Source: an uncultured Chlorobiota bacterium
Lineage (GTDB): Bacteria > Bacteroidota > Ignavibacteria > UBA10030 > UBA6906
NCBI GenBank assembly: GCA_900696645.1
Contig: CAADGV010000040.1
Span: 1 to 64,000, forward strand
Reading direction: 5' to 3'
DNA: 64,000 nucleotides
The position numbers and the translations under genes were made by a program. Shown here piece by piece: positions 34,598 through 42,754 of the stretch. Under the pieces are notes generated by a model. That model did no database searches. It was given only the letters and a program-made list of their open reading frames with translations, and had not been told where the DNA came from. Position 1 is the first letter of the stretch. Each line of letters opens with the position of its first letter.

Positions 34598-34659
34598 AGC
34601 ATACCCATTTCTGATGCAAAGTAGAATAGCCCAAAGGATGGAAAAAGGGACTGGTCCTT
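34598..34659 (-). promoter_or_regulatory. Shared island promoter, copy G (radical SAM-RR-kaiC operon), divergent version
   Basis: The element spans 34659-34624 (AAGGACCAGTCCCTT, TTTCCATCCTTT, GGGCTATT) and TATGCT (34603-34598) is the -10 box at the standard spacing. Predicted transcription start is near 34591, 25 nt before the ATG at 34566. The match is weaker than in copies A-F but the spacing is exact. Confidence 0.6.
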
Positions 34660-35024
34660 TTGAGTGAGAAGGGCATTGTACGGAATTCAGAGTATCTTGC
34701 AGATTCCATCCGGATCGAGGCTCCAGTTCTGCACAGGCGGATGGTTCTTCTCTCACTCCGCGTCAACCAGCGGGGACTTCGGTTGGAATTCTTGTCATAT
34801 CATCGAGGTTCATTTTCAGGTTTCCTTCCAAAGTGTACATTGAAGCATCGTCAAACCTTAAAATGGAGCGATTGCAAATAAAATGAGATTTCCTTACTGT
34901 AGGATGGTACAAGCAGGTAGAGTCCGTGAACAAATCTTACCAAAACATTACCATCTTGAATCGAAATTAGGTCTGAACGACCTTTGATGACAAGCAAGAG
35001 TGCCCAAAATGATATGATTTTCAC
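34660..35024. other. Intergenic region, 365 nt, no gene seen
   Basis: Divergent spacer between promoter copy G (minus) and tRNA-Arg (plus). AT-rich toward the tRNA. No frame with a ribosome site and no clear element was found apart from the expected tRNA promoter. Confidence 0.4.
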
Positions 35025-35098
35025 GCACCCGTAGCTCAACTGGATAGAGCATCAGACTTCGGATCTGAGGGTTGGGGGTTCGACTCCCTCCGGGTGCA
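35025..35098 (+). tRNA. tRNA-Arg (TCG)
   Basis: The acceptor stem GCACCCG pairs with CGGGTGC, the D arm contains AGCTCAACTGGATAGAGC, the anticodon stem TCAGA/TCTGA encloses CTTCGGA (anticodon TCG, reads CGA), and the T arm has GGGGGTTCGACTCCC. A partial copy of its 3' end follows at 35128. Confidence 0.95.
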
Positions 35099-35127
35099 CA
35101 GAGCCATTGACATTTGTAAACCCAGGA

Positions 35128-35185
35128 GTTGGGGGTTCTCAGCCGGAGGCTGATCCGCTTTGGGCGGAGACTCCCTCCGGGTGCA
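35128..35185 (+). pseudogene. Broken duplicate of the tRNA-Arg 3' end
   Basis: GTTGGGGGTTC (35128-35138) and GACTCCCTCCGGGTGCA (35169-35185) match the T arm and acceptor end of the tRNA at 35025 without mismatch, but are split by a 30-nt insertion inside the T loop. Only the last third of the tRNA is copied, beginning 29 nt after the intact gene. Confidence 0.85.
35139..35168 (+). repeat. 30-nt double-hairpin insertion
   Basis: Two adjacent hairpins: TCAGCC-GGA-GGCTGA and TCCGC-TTTGG-GCGGA. They sit exactly between TTC and GAC of the duplicated T loop, with no target-site duplication visible. The size and layout suggest a small palindromic mobile element. No second copy was noticed in the window by eye. 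Confidence 0.7.
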
Positions 35186-35270
35186 CTAAGCGCCTCAATA
35201 GCCGCTTACATTCAAAGGCCTGCCAATACAAAACCAATCTCTCCCACGCAATACCGTCTCAGAGACCTCT

Positions 35271-35750
35271 ATGACAGAACACGAAAAATGGATGGAGTTT
35301 GCTTTCAAGGAAGCCGAGCAGGCTTACAAAAGGAAGGAAGTTCCAATCGGCGCTGTCATCATCCTTGACAATCGGATTGTCGGGCGCGGGTACAATCAGA
35401 TGGAGACCCTTCGTGACCCCACCGCTCATGCCGAGATCATTGCCATTACTGCAGCAGCAAGCCAGCTGGATAATCATCGTTTGGAAAACTGCACGATGTA
35501 TGTGACGCTCGAGCCTTGCGCTATGTGTGCCGGGGCAATTGTGCTTGCCCGCATTCCACAACTGGTCTACGGTGCGGCGGATCCGAAGTCGGGTGCGTGC
35601 GGAACACTCTACAACATCGTGCAAGATGAACGCCTTAACCACAGAGTTCAGTTGATTCGCGGGGTTTTGGAACCGAAATGCAGCGGAATCCTGAAGGACT
35701 TTTTCGGGAAAGTACGATCAAACGAAATGAAGAAGCCAAAACCCAATTAG
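35271..35750 (+). CDS. tadA: tRNA-specific adenosine deaminase TadA
   Basis: 159 residues. Zinc and catalytic motif HAEIIAI (His ligand and proton-shuttle Glu) and PCAMC (two Cys ligands) in the order of the cytidine/deoxycytidylate deaminase fold. [22 protein letters not shown] and [17 protein letters not shown] are typical of TadA, which converts A34 to inosine in tRNA-Arg(ACG). That substrate tRNA is encoded at 12204. The stop overlaps the stop of prfA on the other strand by 4 nt. Confidence 0.93.
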   Translation: MTEHEKWMEFAFKEAEQAYKRKEVPIGAVIILDNRIVGRGYNQMETLRDPTAHAEIIAITAAASQLDNHRLENCTMYVTLEPCAMCAGAIVLARIPQLVYGAADPKSGACGTLYNIVQDERLNHRVQLIRGVLEPKCSGILKDFFGKVRSNEMKKPKPN

Positions 35751-36820
35751 GTTGCTGATTCAGACTTGAGCTTCTCTGCCCTGTCGGCAATCTTCAAGGC
35801 TTCAACCAGGTCATCGAGCTTTCCATCAATTATCTCGGACAGGTTGTAGAGTGTGAGGCCAATGCGATGGTCGGTAACCCGATTTTGCGGGAAGTTATAG
35901 GTTCGAATCTTATCACTCCGATCGCCGCTCTTCACCTGCGCCTTACGGGTCGCTGCGACATCCCCTGTTTGGGCAAGAACGGAGTTCTCGTAGAGTTTCG
36001 CCCGCAACATCTTCATTGCACGCTCTCGATTCTGAAGCTGTGAACGCTCCTGTCTGCACACAACAACAATGCCGGATGGTTTATGCGTGATGCGAACGGC
36101 CGTTTCCACTTTGTTCACATTCTGCCCCCCTTTTCCGCCGGATCGAAACGTATCCATTTCAATGTCGGCCGGATTTATCTGGATGTCAACCTGCTCGACT
36201 TCAGGCAAAACGGCAACTGTCGCCGCCGATGTGTGTACTCTCCCCTGCGCCTCGGTCTCCGGCACACGTTGCACACGATGAACACCGCTTTCAAATTTCA
36301 TCGTACCATACACATCCTCGCCGGTCAAGCCAAAGGACACTTCCTTAATGCCGCCCAATCCTGTATCGTTTACGTCAAGCAAGTCCACTTTCCACTCTTG
36401 TTTCTCAGCATAGCGCGTATACATTCGCAGCAGATCACCGGCGAACAACGCGGCTTCTTCGCCACCTGTACCGGCACGAATCTCAACAATAACATTCTTG
36501 CTGTCGTTTGGATCTTTCGGAATCAGAAGGACTTTCAGTTCCTCTTCCAACTGTGCAAGCTTCTCCTTCCCCTCATTCAGCTCTTCGTATGCAAGCTGCT
36601 TCATTTCAGGATCTGAAGAGGTCTCGGTAATCTCCTTCAATCCGGCAAGATCGGATTTCAGCTTGCAATATCTTTCGTATGATTTGATGAGGGGCGTGAG
36701 ATCGCTATGCTCTTTGCTCAGATCACGTAACTTGTCCGAGTTGGAAATTACAACCGGATCGCTCAACAACCGGCCGATTTCCTCGTAGCGTTGCCGGACT
36801 TTTTCCAATCTATCTAACAT
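35747..36820 (-). CDS. prfA: Peptide chain release factor 1
   Basis: 357 residues, full length. The peptidyl-tRNA hydrolysis motif is [18 protein letters not shown]. The anticodon-like tripeptide region reads [20 protein letters not shown], so the usual P-A-T is P-E-T here, a variant within RF1 proteins. It terminates translation at UAA and UAG. The N-terminal helical domain (about 1-100) is normal. Followed after 1 nt by the DUF1385 gene upstream on the strand, probably an operon. Confidence 0.95.
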   Translation of the reverse strand: MLDRLEKVRQRYEEIGRLLSDPVVISNSDKLRDLSKEHSDLTPLIKSYERYCKLKSDLAGLKEITETSSDPEMKQLAYEELNEGKEKLAQLEEELKVLLIPKDPNDSKNVIVEIRAGTGGEEAALFAGDLLRMYTRYAEKQEWKVDLLDVNDTGLGGIKEVSFGLTGEDVYGTMKFESGVHRVQRVPETEAQGRVHTSAATVAVLPEVEQVDIQINPADIEMDTFRSGGKGGQNVNKVETAVRITHKPSGIVVVCRQERSQLQNRERAMKMLRAKLYENSVLAQTGDVAATRKAQVKSGDRSDKIRTYNFPQNRVTDHRIGLTLYNLSEIIDGKLDDLVEALKIADRAEKLKSESAT

Positions 36821-36821
36821 C

Positions 36822-37820
36822 TTAATTCACTCCAATAACATCGACACGCTGCGGGCTGGCAGGCTCGTATTCTTCACCCAACGCACAACGCAACGCAATA
36901 ACTGCAACTTCCAGTTGGCTCTCGTCAGGCTCTTTAGTCGTGATCTCCTGCAACCAGAGACCCGGCGCAACAACAAACTTGCCGAACGGGGTCTCACTTC
37001 GTTTGGCCGACCAGCGGATGAACTCATACGATATTCCGCCAACAACAGGAATCAGAGGAAGGTGGGTGGCGATTCTGATAAGAACGTTCAGTTCTCCCAG
37101 CCACTGCATCAGAAAAACATCAAGAACACTGAATAACACGATGGCCGTGCACATGACGATGAGCAGAAAACTCGTGCCGCATCGCGGATGAAACCGGGAT
37201 TGTTTTGCAGCCGCCTCGGCAGTAAGATCTTCTCCCTTTTCAAAAGCAAATACAGCTTTGTGCTCCGCACCATGATATTGGAACAATCGCTTAACATCTC
37301 TTAGCAGCGAAATCACGCCGAGATAGGCTACTAATAGCGCGATGCGCACGCCTCCCGCGATAACATTGAACCAGAACGGATCCTGCTCGACGTCAAACAA
37401 GAACGTCGTGACTGCAAGCGGGGTTATGAAGAACACGGCAACCCCCACCGCCAGCGAAAACGCAACCGTTAGCCCGAGCATTAGACTCTCTTTTGATGAT
37501 GAGTGCGGTTTCTTGACTTTGCCATTCCCGTTGGCATTGCTCGCCTTCTCCGCATCCTCCATCGCAACCTCCGCCGAGAAGTTGAGCGTCCGTATTCCAA
37601 TCACCATCATTTCGACAAGGCCAACTGCTCCCCTCAGAATAGGCAGCTTAAGCAACGGGTACTTGTCCGACAACGGCATTTGCGGCTCCTTCTTGACGGT
37701 AATCTCGCCGTTCGCCCTACGTACTGCGGTGGCAACCATACCGGGAGCACGCATCATCACGCCCTCCAATACTGCTTGTCCGCCGACAGCCATTGGCTTT
37801 GCTGCATCGAACTTCTTCAC
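36822..37820 (-). CDS. DUF1385 membrane protein
   Basis: 332 residues from a GTG at 37820 with AAAGGAAA about 5 nt before; the frame opens farther upstream without support. Family signature: [24 protein letters not shown] at the N terminus, and [36 protein letters not shown] with conserved His and Cys. Three or four membrane helices. DUF1385 genes commonly sit beside prfA, as here; their function is not established. Confidence 0.88.
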   Translation of the reverse strand: MKKFDAAKPMAVGGQAVLEGVMMRAPGMVATAVRRANGEITVKKEPQMPLSDKYPLLKLPILRGAVGLVEMMVIGIRTLNFSAEVAMEDAEKASNANGNGKVKKPHSSSKESLMLGLTVAFSLAVGVAVFFITPLAVTTFLFDVEQDPFWFNVIAGGVRIALLVAYLGVISLLRDVKRLFQYHGAEHKAVFAFEKGEDLTAEAAAKQSRFHPRCGTSFLLIVMCTAIVLFSVLDVFLMQWLGELNVLIRIATHLPLIPVVGGISYEFIRWSAKRSETPFGKFVVAPGLWLQEITTKEPDESQLEVAVIALRCALGEEYEPASPQRVDVIGVN

Positions 37821-37908
37821 TACTTTCCTTTCATAGATTCGTCTTAAAATAGAAAAAAACGCGGTAACATTCCATGCGGGTTTTGAACAAGCAAGATGAT
37901 GAAAGGCG

Positions 37909-39393
37909 CTACAATTTCCCGGCAACACGCCCGGATGATTGGCGGGATAGCAGTCTTGTAATACGCGCAAGCTCGGAAGGATCGAAGAATTTCATGAGGT
38001 AGATGAGAACAACGAACAGAATCAGCAACGCAGATTTCCATAGTATTGCGAGCGAATCAAACCTGACAAAATGGGCAAGAAGATATACAGCCAAAGATGC
38101 GACGGCAATCTTGAGCAGCCGCGAGTATTCGTATCGCATCGGGTAGACTTTTTGAACTATTACATACAGCACCGCAGACATTGTAACATAACTTGCCAGC
38201 GTCGCCAGGGCTGCGCCCGTGATTCCCAGCGGTGGAATGAGAAGATAGTTCACAATCACGTTTACTGCCGCACCCGTTGAGGAAACGATCGTGAGCTTCT
38301 TCGTCTGCTTCTCAATGTAGATTCCTGCCCCGATAGTGTTTGAGATTCCCAGAAACACATACGCAAGCAGCACTATCGGAACGATGCTGAGCCCTCCCCA
38401 ATACCGCGGGTCTATAATCGACTTGTCATGGTAAACAGGCACTGTTACGACATCACTGATGAAGAAACTCATAAAAAGAAAACTCCCCATCATCACGAGA
38501 AAGAAATATGTCAACACCCGGGAGAAGATTTGCTTTGCGTCGGGTTCATTCGCATTCGACATGAAGAACGGACGCCAGGCAAAATCAAACATCGAAACAA
38601 TCAGCATCATGAAGATGCCGAGCCGGTAATTCGCCTGATAGATGCCGACCGTTGCCATATCCGTCAACGATTCAAGAATCGGGCGGTCGATTACCTGGAC
38701 CATCATTGTTGACAGATATGCCGGCACAATCGGAAGACCGAATCGTACCAACGCCTTATACAGAACCGGGTTCCATCCGGCGGAAATGTTGCGAAGAATT
38801 GTGGGAAGAAGGAACAGCAATGTCATTGCCGATGCAATCAGGTTGCTCAGGAAGATTCCTTCGACTCCCCATCTGAAGGCCAGCAGGAACACCAAGTTGC
38901 AGACAACGGTAATGATGATGTTTAACAACTTCAGCGACGCAAACAGTTTCGCTTTTCGTTCCATCCGAAGCGATGCAAAGGGAATGATCGCCAACGCGTC
39001 GAGAAGCAGAATCCACGCGCTGTAGGTAATGATGGAAGCGTAATCAACCGGCACACTGATCAACGCTGCAATCGATCCTCCTCCCCAAACAATACAAAGC
39101 GAAAATACAAGCGACGTTGCTGCCACAGAGAAGAACGGAACGCTGAACACCTGTTTCTTCGTCCCGATTTCCAACGAAGCAACATACCGCATGAAGGCCG
39201 TCTCCATGCCATAGCCGTACAGGATATTCAAGAAAGCGATGTAGGCGTAGACGGTTGCAACGATACCGAGATCAGCCGGCGGCAGAATGTTCGTGTAAAA
39301 CGGCGTGAGAAGGAAGGTAAGTAAACGCCCGACAACCGTGCTGACACCGTAGATGGCCGTGTCGGTGCCGAGACTTTTGATTTTGTTAAACAT
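37909..39393 (-). CDS. Polysaccharide flippase-type membrane protein
   Basis: 494 residues with about 12-14 membrane helices and the N-terminal pattern TAIYGVSTVVGRLLTFLLTPFYTNILPPADLG of the MOP/Wzx superfamily. The next region FLNILYGYGMETAFMRYVA also matches. It would move lipid-linked glycans across the inner membrane. It is separate from the polysaccharide locus, and a second flippase occurs at 53466, so the two probably serve different glycans or one is a general lipid-linked flippase. Confidence 0.85.
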   Translation of the reverse strand: MFNKIKSLGTDTAIYGVSTVVGRLLTFLLTPFYTNILPPADLGIVATVYAYIAFLNILYGYGMETAFMRYVASLEIGTKKQVFSVPFFSVAATSLVFSLCIVWGGGSIAALISVPVDYASIITYSAWILLLDALAIIPFASLRMERKAKLFASLKLLNIIITVVCNLVFLLAFRWGVEGIFLSNLIASAMTLLFLLPTILRNISAGWNPVLYKALVRFGLPIVPAYLSTMMVQVIDRPILESLTDMATVGIYQANYRLGIFMMLIVSMFDFAWRPFFMSNANEPDAKQIFSRVLTYFFLVMMGSFLFMSFFISDVVTVPVYHDKSIIDPRYWGGLSIVPIVLLAYVFLGISNTIGAGIYIEKQTKKLTIVSSTGAAVNVIVNYLLIPPLGITGAALATLASYVTMSAVLYVIVQKVYPMRYEYSRLLKIAVASLAVYLLAHFVRFDSLAILWKSALLILFVVLIYLMKFFDPSELARITRLLSRQSSGRVAGKL

Positions 39394-39408
39394 GTCTACC
39401 GGACATGT

Positions 39409-40275
39409 TCATAACACATGATGAAGTTCAAGCGAAATGTCGAGGCCCTTCACGGAATGTGTCAGTGCCCCTACGGAAATGAAGTCAACGCCTGTTTCCG
39501 CGATGGATCGTACCGTTTGCAGCGTTACGCCACCGCTGGCTTCTACTTCCACTTTGCGAGCGATAAGTTCAACCGCCTTTCGCATCTCGTCGAGAGAGAA
39601 GTTGTCGAGCATGATACGCTGAATGTCCCGGCAATAAAGAGCCTCCCGCACTTCATCGAGGTTCTTCGTCTCTACTTCGATCGCAACATCTATTTCCTGG
39701 GCCTCAAGAAATGTTCTGCACATCTGAACAGCCTTCGTAAGTCCGCCGGCGGCAACAATATGATTGTCTTTGATCAGAACCATGTCATCAAGTCCGAACC
39801 GATGATTGAATCCTCCGCCCAGACGCACTGCCCATTTGTCGAGCACGCGCAGGCCGGGTGCAGTCTTTCTTGTATCGATGATTCTTGCCCGGGTTCCCGC
39901 AACAGCATGCACATATTTGTGCGTGGTGGTTGCAATCCCGCTCATACGTTGCAGGAAATTAAGTGCCGTCCGCTCGCCCTTCAGGATACTTCTTGTACTG
40001 CCGTCGATTGCCGCAATGGACTCCCCTTTTCGTGCAATCTCCCCGTCCGGGATGAGTTGCTGCAAAGTAATACTGTGGTCACAGTACTGAAACACGAGTG
40101 CTGCAACCTCAAGTCCGGCTACAATGCCATCCTCCTTGCACAGCAAATCCGCACGGCCCAATTGTGACTCGGGAATTATCGCATCGCTTGTCAAATCCCC
40201 CATGCCGATATCTTCCATCAGCGCAAGTTCAATGAGCCTGCTGACCCGGCTGTCATGCAGAACGCTGTGCGTCAT
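39409..40275 (-). CDS. nadC: Nicotinate-nucleotide pyrophosphorylase (carboxylating)
   Basis: 288 residues. Motifs seen: LMEDIGMGDLTSDAIIP at the N terminus, KGERTALNFLQRMSGIAT, the phosphoribosyl site ARIIDTRKTAPGLR, GGGFNHRFGLDDMVLIKDNH, and EVETKNLDEVREAL. The enzyme makes nicotinate mononucleotide from quinolinate in NAD synthesis. nadA and nadB are not in the window. Confidence 0.95.
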   Translation of the reverse strand: MTHSVLHDSRVSRLIELALMEDIGMGDLTSDAIIPESQLGRADLLCKEDGIVAGLEVAALVFQYCDHSITLQQLIPDGEIARKGESIAAIDGSTRSILKGERTALNFLQRMSGIATTTHKYVHAVAGTRARIIDTRKTAPGLRVLDKWAVRLGGGFNHRFGLDDMVLIKDNHIVAAGGLTKAVQMCRTFLEAQEIDVAIEVETKNLDEVREALYCRDIQRIMLDNFSLDEMRKAVELIARKVEVEASGGVTLQTVRSIAETGVDFISVGALTHSVKGLDISLELHHVL

Positions 40276-40297
40276 CGTCTCTCCGTTTTGCTCATGC

Positions 40298-40711
40298 TCA
40301 CCCCTTCATTCTCTTTTCCAGCGCCTCAAGAAACTGACCGGGAGCACGAGTCGGTTTGCCTGTATTGGCATTCATGAACGTATGAATAGTATAACCTTCG
40401 GCAAGCAGGTCGGCGTCCCCGTCTTTGTAGACTTCGTATTCGATTCTGATTCGTGCAACAGGTATTTCACGGAAATATGTCACAACATGCAAAAGATCGT
40501 CATAGCGTGCTGCACGCTTGTATTTCGCGTGGGCTTCAATAACAGGAAGGAACAACCCCATGGCTTCGATGCTCGGATACGATAGCCCGATTTCACGCAG
40601 CAGATCTGAGCGGCCCTGTTCGAAGTACTCAAAGTATTTTCCGTAATACACGAACTTCATCTGATCCGTGTCTGCATAACGAACACGAATATCAGTAACG
40701 TGTTTGATCAT
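40298..40711 (-). CDS. YbgC/4HBT acyl-CoA thioesterase
   Basis: 137 residues. Hot-dog fold thioesterase pattern: IRVRYADTDQMKFVYYGKYFEYFEQGRSDLLR. In the family Asp of this first motif is catalytic (YADTDQMKFVYYG). YVYK and FMNANTGKPTRAP follow. It hydrolyses acyl-CoA or acyl-carrier thioesters, probably linked to phospholipid metabolism; the substrate is not known. Confidence 0.88.
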   Translation of the reverse strand: MIKHVTDIRVRYADTDQMKFVYYGKYFEYFEQGRSDLLREIGLSYPSIEAMGLFLPVIEAHAKYKRAARYDDLLHVVTYFREIPVARIRIEYEVYKDGDADLLAEGYTIHTFMNANTGKPTRAPGQFLEALEKRMKG

Positions 40712-40732
40712 ACTCTACTGGCTCTTCGCATA

Positions 40733-41728
40733 TCATTCTTGAGATTGGCGTTTCCGGCAAACGGCATAAATGTAGTCACTTTCGATTTCGTTGCGACGCA
40801 ACAACTCATCTTCTATGTCAAAAATGAGCTTCACAATGCGAATTGTTTCCTCATCCTGCTCAACGAAATGATGGGCAATGTTTCTAAAAACAAGAGGAAG
40901 AAGAGTTCCGCCGTATGGTTTTAATTCTACAATCTCGAACATCTCCCGCAGCAGCGGTTGAATCAACGCAGATTCGGCTGCTTCCGAGGGATCGTTGAGA
41001 TACATGCTGAGCCGTCCGGGCCTGTGGGCTTTCTGTTTGATATTTCCGTGAGGCCAGGTTGTTCGATACTGTTCAGGAATCATTGCCAGAATGCCGTTCA
41101 CGATCTCCAACTGACGATCCGACCATTGAAACCGTGACGGGCCGACAAATTCGTTCACAACAACATTGCCACCCGGTTTCAGCCACCGATTCACCGATTC
41201 GAGAATCCGGCGCACGGGTTTGAAGTGGTGCAACGAACTCTCCAGCAGCACGACGTCGTATGATTCCGGCGCAATGTTCAGGTCAAAGATGTCTGCAACA
41301 TGAAAGTGTGCACGACCAACACATCCCGCCTTTTCTGCTGCAGCGCGGGCGTGGGCAATTCTCTCCTCCGAAATGTCATACGCATCAAGCCTGCTGATTG
41401 AACCGGTTGCCAGCCACTTCAATTCTCTTCCCCCTCCTCCACAACCGAGCGACAGCGCGTTGCGTTCGCCTCCACCCGCAAAGAACTTCTCCGCAACATA
41501 CGCATACGGCTCGGTGTCACTATCTCCTGTGATGAGAACATTCCAGCGCTTCTCTACCGCCGGAATATCCCACCAATGCGCAGGCACGTTGTTCGTGTGG
41601 CTCCACGAGTGCCGGATACGGTTCTTCTCCGAACGGAATACCTTCCGGAGCACGCCCGCATTTCCCCGTTCACGAAGCTTCTCAAACAGAACGACGAAAT
41701 CATGGAGGTTGACAAGGTTGTTAAACAC
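40733..41728 (-). CDS. Class I SAM-dependent methyltransferase
   Basis: 331 residues. The SAM site is ALSLGCGGGGRELKWLA (motif I), then LDAYDISEERIAHAR, FHVADIFDL, and YDVVLLESSLHHFKPVRRILE, followed by WLKPGGNVVVNEFVGPSRFQW. The C-terminal third is family-specific, with a GGTLLPLVFRNIAHHF end. Acceptor unknown. It lies between accA and the thioesterase gene and may concern surface glycans or lipids. Confidence 0.85.
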   Translation of the reverse strand: MFNNLVNLHDFVVLFEKLRERGNAGVLRKVFRSEKNRIRHSWSHTNNVPAHWWDIPAVEKRWNVLITGDSDTEPYAYVAEKFFAGGGERNALSLGCGGGGRELKWLATGSISRLDAYDISEERIAHARAAAEKAGCVGRAHFHVADIFDLNIAPESYDVVLLESSLHHFKPVRRILESVNRWLKPGGNVVVNEFVGPSRFQWSDRQLEIVNGILAMIPEQYRTTWPHGNIKQKAHRPGRLSMYLNDPSEAAESALIQPLLREMFEIVELKPYGGTLLPLVFRNIAHHFVEQDEETIRIVKLIFDIEDELLRRNEIESDYIYAVCRKRQSQE

Positions 41729-41794
41729 GTTGATAGCCGAACGTTGTGCTTTGTACCGGCAGGTGAGGTAACGAAGTAATACGTAAATCCGGTT

Positions 41795-42745
41795 CTATCC
41801 CGAAAACTCCCCCATCTTCGAGAATTTCTCGATCCGCTTCTCGATGAGTTTGTCGATCTTGATTTTTGAAAGATGCTTCAATTCGGCAAGTAACTGTCCC
41901 TTCAAAATTGCCGCCGCTTTTGCATGATCACGTTGCGCGCCGCCGAGCGGTTCAGGGACAATCTCATCAATAATGCCCTGCTTCTTCAAATCCGGCGCCG
42001 TCAGTTGCAACGCTTCAGCGGCCTGTTCCTTATAATCCCAACTTCGCCATAAAATGCTCGAGCACGACTCGGGTGAAATGACGGAGTACCAGGAGTATTC
42101 CAGCATCAGAATTCTGTCGCCAACGCCAATGCCCAACGCACCGCCGGAGGCGCCTTCACCGATGATGACTACAATGATCGGCACTTTGAGATGTGACATC
42201 TCGTAGAGATTGCGGGCAATAGCCTCAGCCTGCCCCCTCTCTTCAGCCTCAAGTCCCGGAAAGGCACCCGGTGTATCGAGCAATGTGATGACGGGTTTCT
42301 TGAATTTTTCCGCAAGCTTCATCAGCCGCAATGCTTTCCGATACCCTTCCGGATTCGGCATACCGAAGTTGCGGTACAGATTTGATTTCGTGTCCCTTCC
42401 CTTCTGATGCCCGATCATCATCACACGGTGTCCGTCAAGCTTGGCGAACCCCGCGACAATGGCTTTGTCATCTTTGAACGTCCGGTCTCCATGGAGTTCG
42501 AGAAAATCCGTCGTCATGAGATTGATGTAGTCGAGCGTGTAAGGTCGTTCAGGGTGTCGGGCAAGCTGTACTTTTTGCCAACGAGTCAGGCCGCTGAAAA
42601 TGCTTCGCTGCAGTTGATTGACACGTTTCTCAATCTTTTCGATTTCCTGCGCAATGTCGGGATTGTCGGCATACTTGCGCATCTCCTCGACTTTCTGTTC
42701 GAGCTCAAAGATCGGTTTTTCAAATTCGAGAGTAACCTTTGCCAT
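41795..42745 (-). CDS. accA: Acetyl-CoA carboxylase carboxyltransferase subunit alpha
   Basis: 316 residues. Typical N terminus [19 protein letters not shown], then [84 protein letters not shown], and [31 protein letters not shown]. It transfers carboxyl from biotin to acetyl-CoA in the first step of fatty acid synthesis. accD is not in the window. Confidence 0.95.
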   Translation of the reverse strand: MAKVTLEFEKPIFELEQKVEEMRKYADNPDIAQEIEKIEKRVNQLQRSIFSGLTRWQKVQLARHPERPYTLDYINLMTTDFLELHGDRTFKDDKAIVAGFAKLDGHRVMMIGHQKGRDTKSNLYRNFGMPNPEGYRKALRLMKLAEKFKKPVITLLDTPGAFPGLEAEERGQAEAIARNLYEMSHLKVPIIVVIIGEGASGGALGIGVGDRILMLEYSWYSVISPESCSSILWRSWDYKEQAAEALQLTAPDLKKQGIIDEIVPEPLGGAQRDHAKAAAILKGQLLAELKHLSKIKIDKLIEKRIEKFSKMGEFSG

Positions 42746-42754
42746 GTGTTCTCC

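Noticed and set aside
34624..34659. Reading copy G of the element as part of the radical SAM coding region or as a plain dispersed repeat
   Set aside because: It lies upstream of any supported start, and its -10 hexamer has the exact spacing seen in the other copies while the sequence in between differs.
35259..35642. Long minus-strand frame across tadA
   Set aside because: Antisense to a full-length, motif-complete TadA.
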